From NCBI GenBank assembly GCA_964595785.1, contig CAZQRO010000012.1, positions 1-31,465 on the forward strand: a DNA stretch of 31,465 nt, in the 5' to 3' direction. This DNA comes from Bovifimicola sp964595785. GTDB taxonomy: Bacteria > Bacillota > Clostridia > Lachnospirales > Lachnospiraceae. The notes under the pieces are model-generated. The model saw nothing but the letters and a program-made list of their open reading frames with translations, had not been told where the DNA came from and did no database searches. Below are positions 8,764-16,509 of this stretch, piece by piece (within the stretch, counting starts at the first letter, position 1; each line of letters starts with the position of its first letter). The translations under genes and the position numbers were made by a program.

Positions 8764-8802
8764 ATAACAGAGTCAATGCAATAATAGCACCGGCTCTGTT
8801 AT
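8764..8802 (-). other. Hairpin between scfA and scfB
   Basis: ATAACAGAG (8764-8772) pairs perfectly with CTCTGTTAT (8794-8802). On the minus strand no T-run follows, so it is not a strong terminator. Its place between precursor and maturase genes fits partial termination or 3'-end protection, which would raise precursor mRNA over maturase mRNA. That role is inferred. Confidence 0.5.
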
Positions 8803-8838
8803 GAGAATTATCCTTTTCTATAATTCTTATAAGGTGAA

Positions 8839-8982
8839 TTATTTGTTGTTTTCACAGCTCTGGTTTCCTACCGTACATGATGTCTTACATGCTGACTGAC
8901 ATGATGTCTGACATTCACCACATCCACCTTTTTTCATAGTTTCCTTTAAAGTTTTTGTACTTAATGTTTTAACGTGTTTCAT
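8839..8982 (-). CDS. scfA: Six-cysteine ranthipeptide precursor (SCIFF)
   Basis: A 47-residue peptide with exactly six cysteines at 21, 24, 28, 32, 36 and 43. This is the 'six cysteines in forty-five residues' pattern that defines SCIFF. It begins MKHVKTLSTKTLKE, a basic leader, followed by KKGGCGEC at the start of the core, and ends SCENNK. A perfect AAGGAGG ribosome site lies 7 bases before the ATG, and a good promoter lies upstream. The maturase gene follows. In SCIFF peptides each core Cys can be linked to a downstream residue, often Thr; Thr is present at 26, 34 and 37. The mature role is not settled, though signalling has been proposed for clostridial ranthipeptides. Confidence 0.95.
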   Translation of the reverse strand: MKHVKTLSTKTLKETMKKGGCGECQTSCQSACKTSCTVGNQSCENNK

Positions 8983-9015
8983 GGAATATCCTCCTTAAAT
9001 TCTTTAACTTGCATA

Positions 9016-9043
9016 ATTATATCACAAAACATAAATAATTCAA
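9016..9043 (-). promoter_or_regulatory. Promoter of the SCIFF locus
   Basis: On the minus strand, TTGAAT (9038-9043) and TATAAT (9016-9021) are separated by 16 bases, close to the SigA consensus. Transcription would start about 30 bases before the scfA ATG. The site lies just past the end of the decayed membrane-protein gene. Confidence 0.75.
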
Positions 9044-9051
9044 AGTTTTTT

Positions 9052-9294
9052 TTAGTTACTTATCATTTCTCCCGCCATACCGCCAATCATGCAACTGGCA
9101 AGCGAAATAATCAGTCGGTTTCCAAATATTCCTGAACCTTCTAAAAATATCATTGAACAGATTATCAGAATAGTAAAATAAACCGCACCTATTAGTAATC
9201 CATATAAATATTTGCGCTTTTCATTGACCTTTCAAAACACAAAACCACCTATAAATGTTGTTACAAAATATGTAAATCCGCTTATATACTTTTC
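9052..9294 (-). pseudogene. Remnant of a small membrane-protein gene (YrzE/TIGR04086-like)
   Basis: Reading the minus strand in one frame gives a hydrophobic protein fragment. The downstream part contains KRKYLYGLLIGAVYFTILI and ends GGMAGEMISN before a TAA at 9052-9054. The upstream part includes FTYFVTTFIGGFVF. A TGA at 9232-9234 interrupts them, and a further in-frame stop at 9295-9297 leaves no start codon or first helices. The pattern (KRKYLYGLLIG, a final Gly-rich helix) resembles TIGR04086/YrzE membrane proteins. I recall that family lying next to SCIFF or secDF loci in Firmicutes. The family assignment is from memory and moderate. That it cannot encode an intact protein as written is seen directly. 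Confidence 0.6.
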
Positions 9295-9338
9295 TTAATA
9301 AAGTATATTAATGATTTTATTAAAATAGTACAAAAGTC

Positions 9339-9367
9339 TTTACACACTTCTGAATATAGGTTAAAAT
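9339..9367 (+). promoter_or_regulatory. Promoter of the CNNM/CorC gene
   Basis: TTTACA (9339-9344) and TAAAAT (9362-9367) with 17 bases between them form a good SigA promoter, about 75 bases before the TTG start at 9442. Confidence 0.6.
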
Positions 9368-9441
9368 TCCCTATAAAGATTAATTATTATTCAACTTTTA
9401 ATACACAATCTTTAATAAAACACAAATAAGGAGTATTTAAA

Positions 9442-10692
9442 TTGACCTCTACAGAAATTACACTTCTACTAATACTTATATTACTTTTAGCTCTGTCTGC
9501 TTTTTTTTCATCTGCCGAGACAGCTTTTACAACTGTCAGCAATATTAAAATAAGATCATTAATTGATGAAGGTAACAAAAAAGCCATTTTAGTAGATAAA
9601 ATTATTGATAATAAATCAAAAATGCTTAGTGCAATATTAATAGGTAATAACCTTGTAAATATTATTTCTTCTGCATTAGCCACTGTCCTTGCCCAGAAAC
9701 TTTACGGTGAATATGCAATAAGTTTTGCAACCGGACTGCTTACTATACTTATTCTTATTTTTGGTGAAATTACACCAAAGACCTTGGCAACAATTAATGC
9801 ATTGAAATTATCCCTTATATATTCAAATATAATCTATGTATTAATGTTTATACTTACACCATTTATATATATAATCAACTTTTTATCCGGTTTACTCATG
9901 CGATTAATTGGTATTAACCCTAATGCTAAAGTTTCTTCAATTACAGAAAATGAACTGCGAACCATTGTTGACGTAAGCCATGAAGAAGGTGTTATCGAAA
10001 AAGAGGAACGACAGATGATTAACAATGTGTTCGACTTTGGTGATGCCATAGCTTCTGATGTAATGGTTCCAAAAGTTGATATGACAATGGCTGATATTAA
10101 CAGTACATATGATGAATTAATACAGATATTCCGCAAAGAAAGATTCACACGAATACCAATTTATCAGGATTCTACTGATAATGTTATTGGAATTATTAAC
10201 ATGAAAGATTTATTGCTCTATAACCCTAACCACATTTTTGATATTCGTAATTTTCTTCGTTCAGCATTTTTCACTTATGAAGGAAAGAAAATTTCTGAAT
10301 TAATGATGGAAATGAAAAAAACGTCTGTTAACATCGTCATTGTTCTTGATGAATATGGTGTAACTTCAGGTCTTATTACACTCGAAGATCTATTAGAAGA
10401 AATTGTTGGAGAAATTCATGATGAATATGATTTAGATGACGATTACTCTGTAAGAGAAATTTCTTCTAACAAATACCTGATTGAAGGACATATTAAAATT
10501 TCTGATTTAAATGACCGCCTTAATCTCAATCTTAATTCTGAAGAATATGACTCTGTAGGAGGTCTGATAATCGAAAAACTTGACCGTTTTCCTAATCCCG
10601 GCGATAAGATTATAATCGACAACATATCTCTCAAAGTTATCTCTATGGATAAAATGCGTATTGATACTGTAGAAATCACCATTACAAAATAA
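9442..10692 (+). CDS. CNNM/CBS/CorC-domain membrane protein (hemolysin-family, UPF0053)
   Basis: A 416-residue integral membrane protein. The order is a CNNM (DUF21) domain with about four hydrophobic segments in the first 150 residues, including ALSAFFSSAETAFTTVS and the GEITPKTLA motif. A linker with EEGVIEKEERQMI follows, then a CBS pair (DVMVPKVDM, FTRIPIYQDS, IVLDEYGVTSGLITLEDLLE). A C-terminal CorC/HlyC domain contains YDSVGGLIIEKL. Relatives in bacteria act in Mg2+/Co2+ efflux or homeostasis; the old 'hemolysin' name is not functional evidence. The start is a TTG with AAGGAG 8 bases upstream. The gene stands alone, with its own promoter and a shared terminator. Confidence 0.92.
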   Translation: MTSTEITLLLILILLLALSAFFSSAETAFTTVSNIKIRSLIDEGNKKAILVDKIIDNKSKMLSAILIGNNLVNIISSALATVLAQKLYGEYAISFATGLLTILILIFGEITPKTLATINALKLSLIYSNIIYVLMFILTPFIYIINFLSGLLMRLIGINPNAKVSSITENELRTIVDVSHEEGVIEKEERQMINNVFDFGDAIASDVMVPKVDMTMADINSTYDELIQIFRKERFTRIPIYQDSTDNVIGIINMKDLLLYNPNHIFDIRNFLRSAFFTYEGKKISELMMEMKKTSVNIVIVLDEYGVTSGLITLEDLLEEIVGEIHDEYDLDDDYSVREISSNKYLIEGHIKISDLNDRLNLNLNSEEYDSVGGLIIEKLDRFPNPGDKIIIDNISLKVISMDKMRIDTVEITITK

Positions 10693-10699
10693 ATTTTTC

Positions 10700-10763
10700 A
10701 AGTGTCTGCCAATGTGGAAATTTTCCTCCTAACTCGGTGTGAATATCTCTATTGCAGACACTT
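10700..10763. terminator. Hairpin between convergent CNNM gene and pilus-like operon
   Basis: AAGTGTCTGC (10700-10709) pairs perfectly with GCAGACACTT (10754-10763). The 44-base loop includes a small inner stem (GGAAA/TTTCC). The sequence after it on the plus strand is T-rich but broken (TATTCTATTC). It probably ends both convergent transcripts. Confidence 0.55.
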
Positions 10764-10771
10764 TATTCTAT

Positions 10772-11368
10772 TCAACTTGCATTCTTAACGGCTGCTCCTG
10801 ATAATATGCAGTTAGCATATCTATTACCATCATATTCATATGCAGCTGTCTCATACACAACTAATAACGAATAGTCAGATATTGTCTGCGCAAATATCTC
10901 TCCACTATTTTTAGGAAATAGAACTCTATATATTTCATTATCCATATCCTGTTGTATACGTTCTTCAATTTCGTATACTTTTCTTTCATGCAAATCGCTG
11001 CTAAATATATTTTTCTCACTCCATTTTCCATTTGAATAGCTATAATAACCATCATTATCCACAAGAATAAATGAAACTATTCTGCTTTCAATTATTACAT
11101 TCGAATAATCATTTACATTCCCATATAGTAAATATGATGCAGTTTCAATAAATGTATTACTTACTTTTTGCATTTCAAATCCAATCGTCTTTTTACTTCC
11201 TGATATATATCCCTGCTCTAATGCCTTTACTACTGCATTATCTACTGCTCTATTCACTTCTTCACCATATATTGCATTCCTGAATGCAATGTTATCCTTG
11301 AACTCATATATAAAGCAAAGTGATAACAATATAATCATAAAAAGTATCGCATAATCAGTAATCTTCAT
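10772..11368 (-). CDS. Pseudopilin-like membrane-anchored protein, last gene of the pilus-like operon
   Basis: A 198-residue protein of unknown family. It has one N-terminal hydrophobic helix (about 6-22) and a long polar extracytoplasmic part, the shape of TadE-like or minor pseudopilin subunits. After the helix comes an amphipathic stretch (EEVNRAVDNAVVKALEQGYI), typical of the pilin alpha-helix continuing out of the membrane. No catalytic motif is seen. The ATG overlaps the end of the preceding gene by 14 bases, with GGAGG about 11 bases upstream. It is assigned to the pilus-like system by position and shape only. Confidence 0.75.
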   Translation of the reverse strand: MKITDYAILFMIILLSLCFIYEFKDNIAFRNAIYGEEVNRAVDNAVVKALEQGYISGSKKTIGFEMQKVSNTFIETASYLLYGNVNDYSNVIIESRIVSFILVDNDGYYSYSNGKWSEKNIFSSDLHERKVYEIEERIQQDMDNEIYRVLFPKNSGEIFAQTISDYSLLVVYETAAYEYDGNRYANCILSGAAVKNAS

Positions 11369-11777
11369 CTTTTATACATCCTCCATAAAATACTATAGGA
11401 TTATTATTTTCATCAACTATTTCAACCCTAAACAAATCACCAATACATAATTTATAACAGTCCTCATTTTCCAGAGATGATAATATTTCTTCTGTATATG
11501 CGTTATACTTTATCTCTTCATTATCATTATCTTTAATATGGTAAAGTTTTATCTTATATATCTTATTATTCTGTGTTATCTTATCTGAATAATCTAAATA
11601 CAGCTCACTATAAAGTATTCCTTTATTGCATACACTGTCAACAAAACATATTGTTTCAGACATTATATATGTCTGCTGCATATTTTCCTGTCTCTGTTCC
11701 ATAATTTTAACCGGAACAATAAATAATAGAACACATCCAAGAATAACTGATACTACTTTAGAAAAAATTTCTTCCAT
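11355..11777 (-). CDS. Small pseudopilin-like membrane protein
   Basis: About 140 residues with one N-terminal hydrophobic helix (VVSVILGCVLLFIVPVKIM) and a polar C-terminal region containing four Cys. It resembles a TadE-like or minor pilin subunit in layout, but I do not recognise the family. I prefer the ATG at 11777 because AGGAG lies 10 bases before it. The ATG at 11786 lies only one base after the same AGGAG, though it would add just three residues. The gene is sandwiched between a 53-residue membrane protein and the last gene of the operon, with overlaps or gaps of only a few bases. Confidence 0.7.
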   Translation of the reverse strand: MEEIFSKVVSVILGCVLLFIVPVKIMEQRQENMQQTYIMSETICFVDSVCNKGILYSELYLDYSDKITQNNKIYKIKLYHIKDNDNEEIKYNAYTEEILSSLENEDCYKLCIGDLFRVEIVDENNNPIVFYGGCIKDEDY

Positions 11778-11790
11778 ATCCGTCATACTC

Positions 11791-11952
11791 CTAATTGTCT
11801 AAATTATTTGTAATCTCATAATACTTATCTGTATACAAAATATTTCTATATTCTTCTTCCATTACTCTATCAGAATAAAAAAGTATGCTTACTGCAATTA
11901 CAAATATTATTGCACCTATTGACCAATAAATCAGTTTAATACCACTCTCCAT
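11791..11952 (-). CDS. 53-residue single-pass membrane protein
   Basis: A short gene between the pilin-like gene (stop at 11954-11956) and the next small gene (ATG 11784-11786), filling that space almost exactly. It starts MESGIKLIYWSIGAIIFVIA, giving one hydrophobic helix (about 8-26), then an acidic and Tyr-rich tail ending EITNNLDN. The ribosome site is weak (AGG 6 bases before ATG). Tight packing, good length for the gap and a clean helix support coding. It may be another minor subunit or a small accessory anchor of the pilus-like machine. Confidence 0.65.
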   Translation of the reverse strand: MESGIKLIYWSIGAIIFVIAVSILFYSDRVMEEEYRNILYTDKYYEITNNLDN

Positions 11953-11953
11953 A

Positions 11954-12403
11954 TTATGCCTGCACAAATTGTATTCCGGTAATTACATTATTTTTATTTC
12001 TCACTACCTTTCCCTGAAATACTGCATACGGATTAATATAGTTCTCTGATGTAGACGATATTGTCTGATTATATAATATTGAAGAGGCATGCATTATCTC
12101 TCCCGTAGCTGTATCAAAATTATATCCATAAAAAGCATTAGAACTTTTTGTTATGACATTAATACCAACATTTTCTCCATTTAATTTATTTATGGCATTC
12201 ACTACCTCGCTGCCTGATACTTCTACGCCATTATACATTTCCTTATCATTTTCAGCAAATTCGGAATTTATTTTACCAATTTTACTTGTTCCCGTGTTAG
12301 CTGTTGATTGTGCTTCTTTTGACAGATAGAAGCCTAATGTTATTACCAGACATGTTATAACTGTTCCTGCTGCTAAAATTAACCCTTTTAAACTGTTTTC
12401 CAT
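11954..12403 (-). CDS. Pilin-like protein, likely major subunit of the operon
   Basis: A 149-residue protein with a short N-terminal segment (MENSLKG), a hydrophobic helix (about 8-27, LILAAGTVITCLVITLGFYL) and a polar domain. The layout matches Flp/type-IV-like pilins. LKG before the helix could act as a prepilin-type site, but the usual Glu at position 5 after cleavage is absent (Leu-Ile-Leu-Ala-Ala). The region EVSGSEVVNAINKLNG and a C-terminal NNVITGIQFVQA are notable. It has a good AAGAGGAA site and a 129-base gap with a hairpin before it, unlike the overlapping genes upstream. That fits separate or stronger expression. I have the impression that similar Lachnospiraceae proteins are sometimes mislabelled 'ABC transporter permease'; nothing here supports that label. 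Confidence 0.75.
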   Translation of the reverse strand: MENSLKGLILAAGTVITCLVITLGFYLSKEAQSTANTGTSKIGKINSEFAENDKEMYNGVEVSGSEVVNAINKLNGENVGINVITKSSNAFYGYNFDTATGEIMHASSILYNQTISSTSENYINPYAVFQGKVVRNKNNVITGIQFVQA

Positions 12404-12420
12404 ATATATTCCTCTTTTCT

Positions 12421-12461
12421 ACGATGTTAAACATTCTATATATCCGGTTATTCTACATCGT
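12421..12461 (-). other. Hairpin in the leader of the pilin-like gene
   Basis: ACGATGT (12421-12427) pairs with ACATCGT (12455-12461) just upstream of the pilin-like gene's ribosome site. The 129-base stretch 12404-12532 holds no gene. The stem may mark RNA processing or stabilise the pilin mRNA; this is inference. Confidence 0.4.
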
Positions 12462-12532
12462 TAGAATATTCCGTTTCTAATAAGTTATAGAATTTGCTGC
12501 GCTTATAAGACATAATCTATATATTCTAAACA

Positions 12533-14152
12533 TTATAATAAAGAAAATGACTGTAATTGTTGTAAGCCCTCGTATATAAACGGAACAACAAGTACAAAAC
12601 ATATAACTAAACATATTGGTATAAATGCAATAAATTTAGCAATCGTGGCTTTATTATTTATAATTATTTCATTTTCCTGTTTATGTTTTTCTATATAATA
12701 AATCCTATCTGATGCAATATCAGAAAATGCTACGGCAATACCAATCCTGTCGCTGGCAATAAAGCAATCCATTAATCTTTCAAATGGCAAAAACTGTACC
12801 TCATCCTTTGCCTCAGCAAATACCTGTATTCCTCTGTAAATTAGCGTATCCGATATTTTCTCAATTACATTTTTAAATACTACTGCAAAATTCTCCATCC
12901 ACCCTAAAATTGTTTCTACTGACATTCTATCCATATACATTAATATCAGAATAACTGATTGAAACCTTACAACCTCTTCTTCACGATTAATTCTTAACAG
13001 TCTTTTTCTGATATTAAGCATAACAATTTCATAATAATAGCCACATACTGTAACCCCCATAATAAGCACCACAGAAAAGACGATTCCAATTATACCCAGT
13101 TTATATATTTTCAGCCCTGCAACTAATACTGAACTTATTATTAACGTTGCAAAACTAGTAATTATTCTATAAACTGTAAATTCTTTTATATTGTATTTAT
13201 ATACAATTGATTTTAGAAATCTATCCATTTCATAATACTTTTTATAATTACTGCTTATAATTTTCATTAATAATGTATCAATCCATTTAATATTAAGAAT
13301 ATCCTTAATCCAGTCACTTTTATGATTATCAAATTCAATGGGATATTTCATTTTAATGATTACATTAAAAACAAAAAAAGTAACAAGTGTTATTGCAACA
13401 AATGATAATTTTCCGGCAATTCCATTATAATAATCTGAAAGTTTAGGAATACTGTTTATCCCCCATATACAAATCGGTTTTATCGCAAAAACCGGCATTA
13501 CCACAACACCCGTTAAACCCATAAAAAGCGCATTGATTTTTTCTCTTTTAAGAATTTCAATATTAATATCATCCTTTAAATACGACAAATTCGATACAAA
13601 AAGAGATTTCTCATCTTTCACTTTATCTCCATATTTCTTAACAGTTTCACATAAAGCATAAAAATTCAAAAAGAAATTATTTGGTGCTGTTTCTATATAA
13701 TTATTGTTATCCTTTTCATTCAGACTTTCAAGAATCATATTTCCCTGAAGGTACATCTCATAATCTGCATTCTGAAGTGCTTCCTGCAAAGCCTCATCTA
13801 TCATTCCATCATATTTAAATTGAAATCTGACCTCCTGAAGAAACTTTTCAAATTGTTTCAGCAATTTTATATCCAGATTATCAAACTTTGAATACATGAT
13901 GCTTTTTGATAAAATGTACATTACAATAAAGCACATAAATATATAGAAAATATCTACCTTACCATAAATAACTAATGCAAGAAAAACTATTATATTAATC
14001 ACAATAATCTTAACTATTTCTAATACCGTTGTACGAATCACTTTATCTCTGTTTTCAGGATATATAATTGACATCCTTATTTCTATCTGCTTTACCAATT
14101 CATTTGTTATTGGTATTTTGCTAAATATTTTATATATTGCATTCCTCAACAA
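12533..14152 (-). CDS. Fused TadB/TadC-like (GspF-type) inner-membrane platform protein
   Basis: A 539-residue protein with seven likely membrane helices (about 44-63, 66-84, 207-230, 249-268, 328-350, 352-372, 503-526). It reads as two similar modules, each with a helix pair, a cytoplasmic helical domain (about 95-205 and 385-500) and a closing helix. The second cytoplasmic part (EEEVVRFQSVILILMYMD) resembles the T2SSF domain. In Tad systems TadB and TadC are separate proteins forming the platform the ATPase acts on; here one polypeptide seems to do both. The start is TTG, at 14152 or one codon earlier, with AGAGGG 8-11 bases upstream. It overlaps the end of the ATPase gene by 23 bases. The family call rests on topology and context. 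Confidence 0.75.
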   Translation of the reverse strand: MLRNAIYKIFSKIPITNELVKQIEIRMSIIYPENRDKVIRTTVLEIVKIIVINIIVFLALVIYGKVDIFYIFMCFIVMYILSKSIMYSKFDNLDIKLLKQFEKFLQEVRFQFKYDGMIDEALQEALQNADYEMYLQGNMILESLNEKDNNNYIETAPNNFFLNFYALCETVKKYGDKVKDEKSLFVSNLSYLKDDINIEILKREKINALFMGLTGVVVMPVFAIKPICIWGINSIPKLSDYYNGIAGKLSFVAITLVTFFVFNVIIKMKYPIEFDNHKSDWIKDILNIKWIDTLLMKIISSNYKKYYEMDRFLKSIVYKYNIKEFTVYRIITSFATLIISSVLVAGLKIYKLGIIGIVFSVVLIMGVTVCGYYYEIVMLNIRKRLLRINREEEVVRFQSVILILMYMDRMSVETILGWMENFAVVFKNVIEKISDTLIYRGIQVFAEAKDEVQFLPFERLMDCFIASDRIGIAVAFSDIASDRIYYIEKHKQENEIIINNKATIAKFIAFIPICLVICFVLVVPFIYEGLQQLQSFSLL

Positions 14153-15716
14153 AATTTCTTCCCTCTTCTTCCGACATATGCCTTAGCATATCAGTCATTA
14201 CACTTTCTGAAAATCTGCCGGTAATAACATATTTTCCTTTATCATACCTAACTATATCAGTAATTTTATATGATGATTCTTTATCCGGCACTATTTCTGA
14301 AATCCTTTCTATATACCTGTGGCCACTTATATCTTTCTCCATATGTATGTCAAATCTAACCACATCCACAACCTGTTCTTCAGCAATTAATTCATTTCTA
14401 AATGCCCCGTCTGTAAGAAGACAGTTTCTTAAATATTTAATAAGATTCTCCGTAGTCTTAGCATGATGTGTAAACATAGTAAATAATGAAGCTACCATTG
14501 CCATTTGAACCATCCATGAAGCTACCGGTGCAGATGCGACTTCTCCTAAAATATTAACTACACCATCTGTCTTCTTCTGTAAATCTAATCCCTCCTGTCC
14601 TGAAATAAAATCTGTTTCCTGAAATGTGAGAATGTTTCTGTCAGAATACACTTCTCTAAGATGTAATTCAAAAGCCAATTCCTGAATACGAAGTGTGTAT
14701 GCCGGATGAATATATGCTATTAATGCCATCAATAGTGTTGTTTTACCACTTCCCTGTGTTCCTGTTACAGCGCATACCTGACATCCTTTAACTATCCATT
14801 TTAATACATTTATTACTATATCTGCATCTTCATCTGTTATCAATTCACTAAGATTTTTATGCTCAATTGTATCAAATTTTCTCACAAAAAAAGCAAAACT
14901 TTCGGCAAATGGCGGACGTACCACTACAACTCTTGAATGGTCTTTCATTTCATTGACAATATATCCTTTAATCATTGATAATTGTCCCGGATGATTATAT
15001 CTGTATATATTCATACACACACGTTCTAACTCATTTTCATTTTCAAAATCCAAAAATGAAATATGCACCGTTTTTCCTCGGACAAAGGCCCACACACTAT
15101 GATAATCCCCTTCACTTCCTGACACCCCACCTGATACACCATCTATTTTCATATCACGTAATTCATCAATCACGCCTAATCCACGATATCTCTCATATAT
15201 TCGCTGTGTTAATATTTCTAACTTATCATCAAAAGATTTATAAGAATAACACATTCTAAATATTTCATCGATATCTCCTTTACTTATCTCGTATCTAAAT
15301 CCCTCTTCTGTTTTGATTGGTTCTATTAAACCGAATTCATCTGCCATTTTAATAAAACCATCAGAACCATATTTTTTCTTATACTGATACATTACAATAT
15401 CATATTTATCCTTAGATGACATTTTATGTACATTCTCAAAGTTAATAATTGCAGATATACTGTTTTCCTCAAGCCTTAACTTATCAATCAGAATATTTTT
15501 AATTGCAGATTTGATGTAATTTTTAGAATAAATATCTCCAACACCGCAATTCCTCAATGCCTGTCTTAATTCTCGCTTCTTTGTCCTAAGTCTTACTAAT
15601 TCTTCCTCTTTTAATCCTATTTCATATAAATTTGCTCTCAGAATACCATTAAACTCCTCATTTATTACCTGAATAAGTACATCAATATTTAATACCTGAC
15701 CACTAATATTGTCCAA
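14130..15716 (-). CDS. CpaF/TadA-like secretion ATPase
   Basis: A 528-residue VirB11/CpaF-type ATPase that would power pilus assembly in the cytoplasm. The N-terminal 200 residues are helical. A linker domain precedes the ATPase core (RVVVVRPPF at 262-270). The Walker A is GTQGSGKTT (319-327). An Asp-box-like RIQELAFELHL lies at 343-353. The Walker B region reads NILGEVAS (388-395), where typical CpaF proteins have VGEVR. HHAKT (417-421) stands for the usual HANS. It is a diverged but probably active member, since the P-loop and the Walker B Glu are kept. The start is TTG, with GAGGTG 5 bases upstream. It overlaps the MinD-like gene before it by 14 bases and the platform gene after it by 23. 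Confidence 0.88.
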   Translation of the reverse strand: MDNISGQVLNIDVLIQVINEEFNGILRANLYEIGLKEEELVRLRTKKRELRQALRNCGVGDIYSKNYIKSAIKNILIDKLRLEENSISAIINFENVHKMSSKDKYDIVMYQYKKKYGSDGFIKMADEFGLIEPIKTEEGFRYEISKGDIDEIFRMCYSYKSFDDKLEILTQRIYERYRGLGVIDELRDMKIDGVSGGVSGSEGDYHSVWAFVRGKTVHISFLDFENENELERVCMNIYRYNHPGQLSMIKGYIVNEMKDHSRVVVVRPPFAESFAFFVRKFDTIEHKNLSELITDEDADIVINVLKWIVKGCQVCAVTGTQGSGKTTLLMALIAYIHPAYTLRIQELAFELHLREVYSDRNILTFQETDFISGQEGLDLQKKTDGVVNILGEVASAPVASWMVQMAMVASLFTMFTHHAKTTENLIKYLRNCLLTDGAFRNELIAEEQVVDVVRFDIHMEKDISGHRYIERISEIVPDKESSYKITDIVRYDKGKYVITGRFSESVMTDMLRHMSEEEGRNFVEECNI

Positions 15717-16509
15717 TCATACACCTCTTCATTATTAGCCTTGAAACATTATCTACATATTTCATAAATTCATATTCACTATCGTTTTTTCTCAATTCAG
15801 AGTGTCTTTCAAAATATTCCTGACATCTGCCACCGCATACAGCATCTTTAAATTTCACATTATAAGGAACGGCACATATACTTTTTTCTTCTATTCCATA
15901 TTTTCTTCTGATATTACCAATGTTATTTTCTGAATTAACATCATAATTCCCAACTATAAATAAAGCTTTCTCCATTATTTTTCTTCTTCCAATTATTCCG
16001 TGAAGCGACTTAATATCCTGTGGCAAATTTATAACAAGCAAATCCATTTTGTCTACTTTCTCATCTGACAGATATTCTAAATTGTTATTTAATTCAATCA
16101 TATTTATATCGTTAATAGCTTTCAAAAAATCTGCATATTTATCGAATATATTCATAAACTTTTTTTCGAAATTGTCATCACCATTCATCCTGCTTGATGG
16201 GATATAGAATAAATTCGTCTTTCTTATCCTTATAATTTCCTGATTAAATTCTTTCTCATTTAATAATCCGTTTTCTATCTTACTAATCACAGAATCAATT
16301 CCACCATAATTATAATATCCATAGTCCTCTTTAAACATACTCTCATCATCATATGGTGTAAAAGCATACTCTATCCTGTTATAATCCATCTTCCCCTGCA
16401 TAAAAACTATCTTCTTTCTGCACATCGACGACAAGCCTAAGCCTGCTGCAATCATATTATATGTAGAAGAACCTCTTCCCGGTTTTTCACTCCAAAAACC
16501 TATTATCAA
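15703..16509 (-). CDS. TadZ/CpaE-like MinD-family protein with degenerate P-loop
   Basis: A 268-residue protein. Its N-terminus (IIGFWSEKPGRGSSTYNMIA) has the MinD/ParA deviant Walker A layout, but it reads K9-P-G-R-G-S14-S-T. The signature Lys is present and the Lys that contacts nucleotide phosphates is replaced by Ser14. A later DLLVINLPQD resembles the MinD switch II region. TadZ/CpaE proteins localise Tad pilus machinery to cell sites and often have atypical P-loops, so this role is likely by context. The start is TTG with GGAGG 8 bases upstream. The gene overlaps its upstream neighbour by 23 bases and the ATPase gene by 14. Confidence 0.72.
   Translation of the reverse strand: MIIGFWSEKPGRGSSTYNMIAAGLGLSSMCRKKIVFMQGKMDYNRIEYAFTPYDDESMFKEDYGYYNYGGIDSVISKIENGLLNEKEFNQEIIRIRKTNLFYIPSSRMNGDDNFEKKFMNIFDKYADFLKAINDINMIELNNNLEYLSDEKVDKMDLLVINLPQDIKSLHGIIGRRKIMEKALFIVGNYDVNSENNIGNIRRKYGIEEKSICAVPYNVKFKDAVCGGRCQEYFERHSELRKNDSEYEFMKYVDNVSRLIMKRCMIGQY

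Noticed and set aside
9387..9683. Minus-strand open frame overlapping the CNNM gene start
   Set aside because: It is a shadow of the CNNM gene, whose domains, promoter and ribosome site are clear.
11954..12403. ABC transporter permease, a label I associate with similar proteins
   Set aside because: It has a single N-terminal helix and no permease features; pilin-like layout and operon context fit better.
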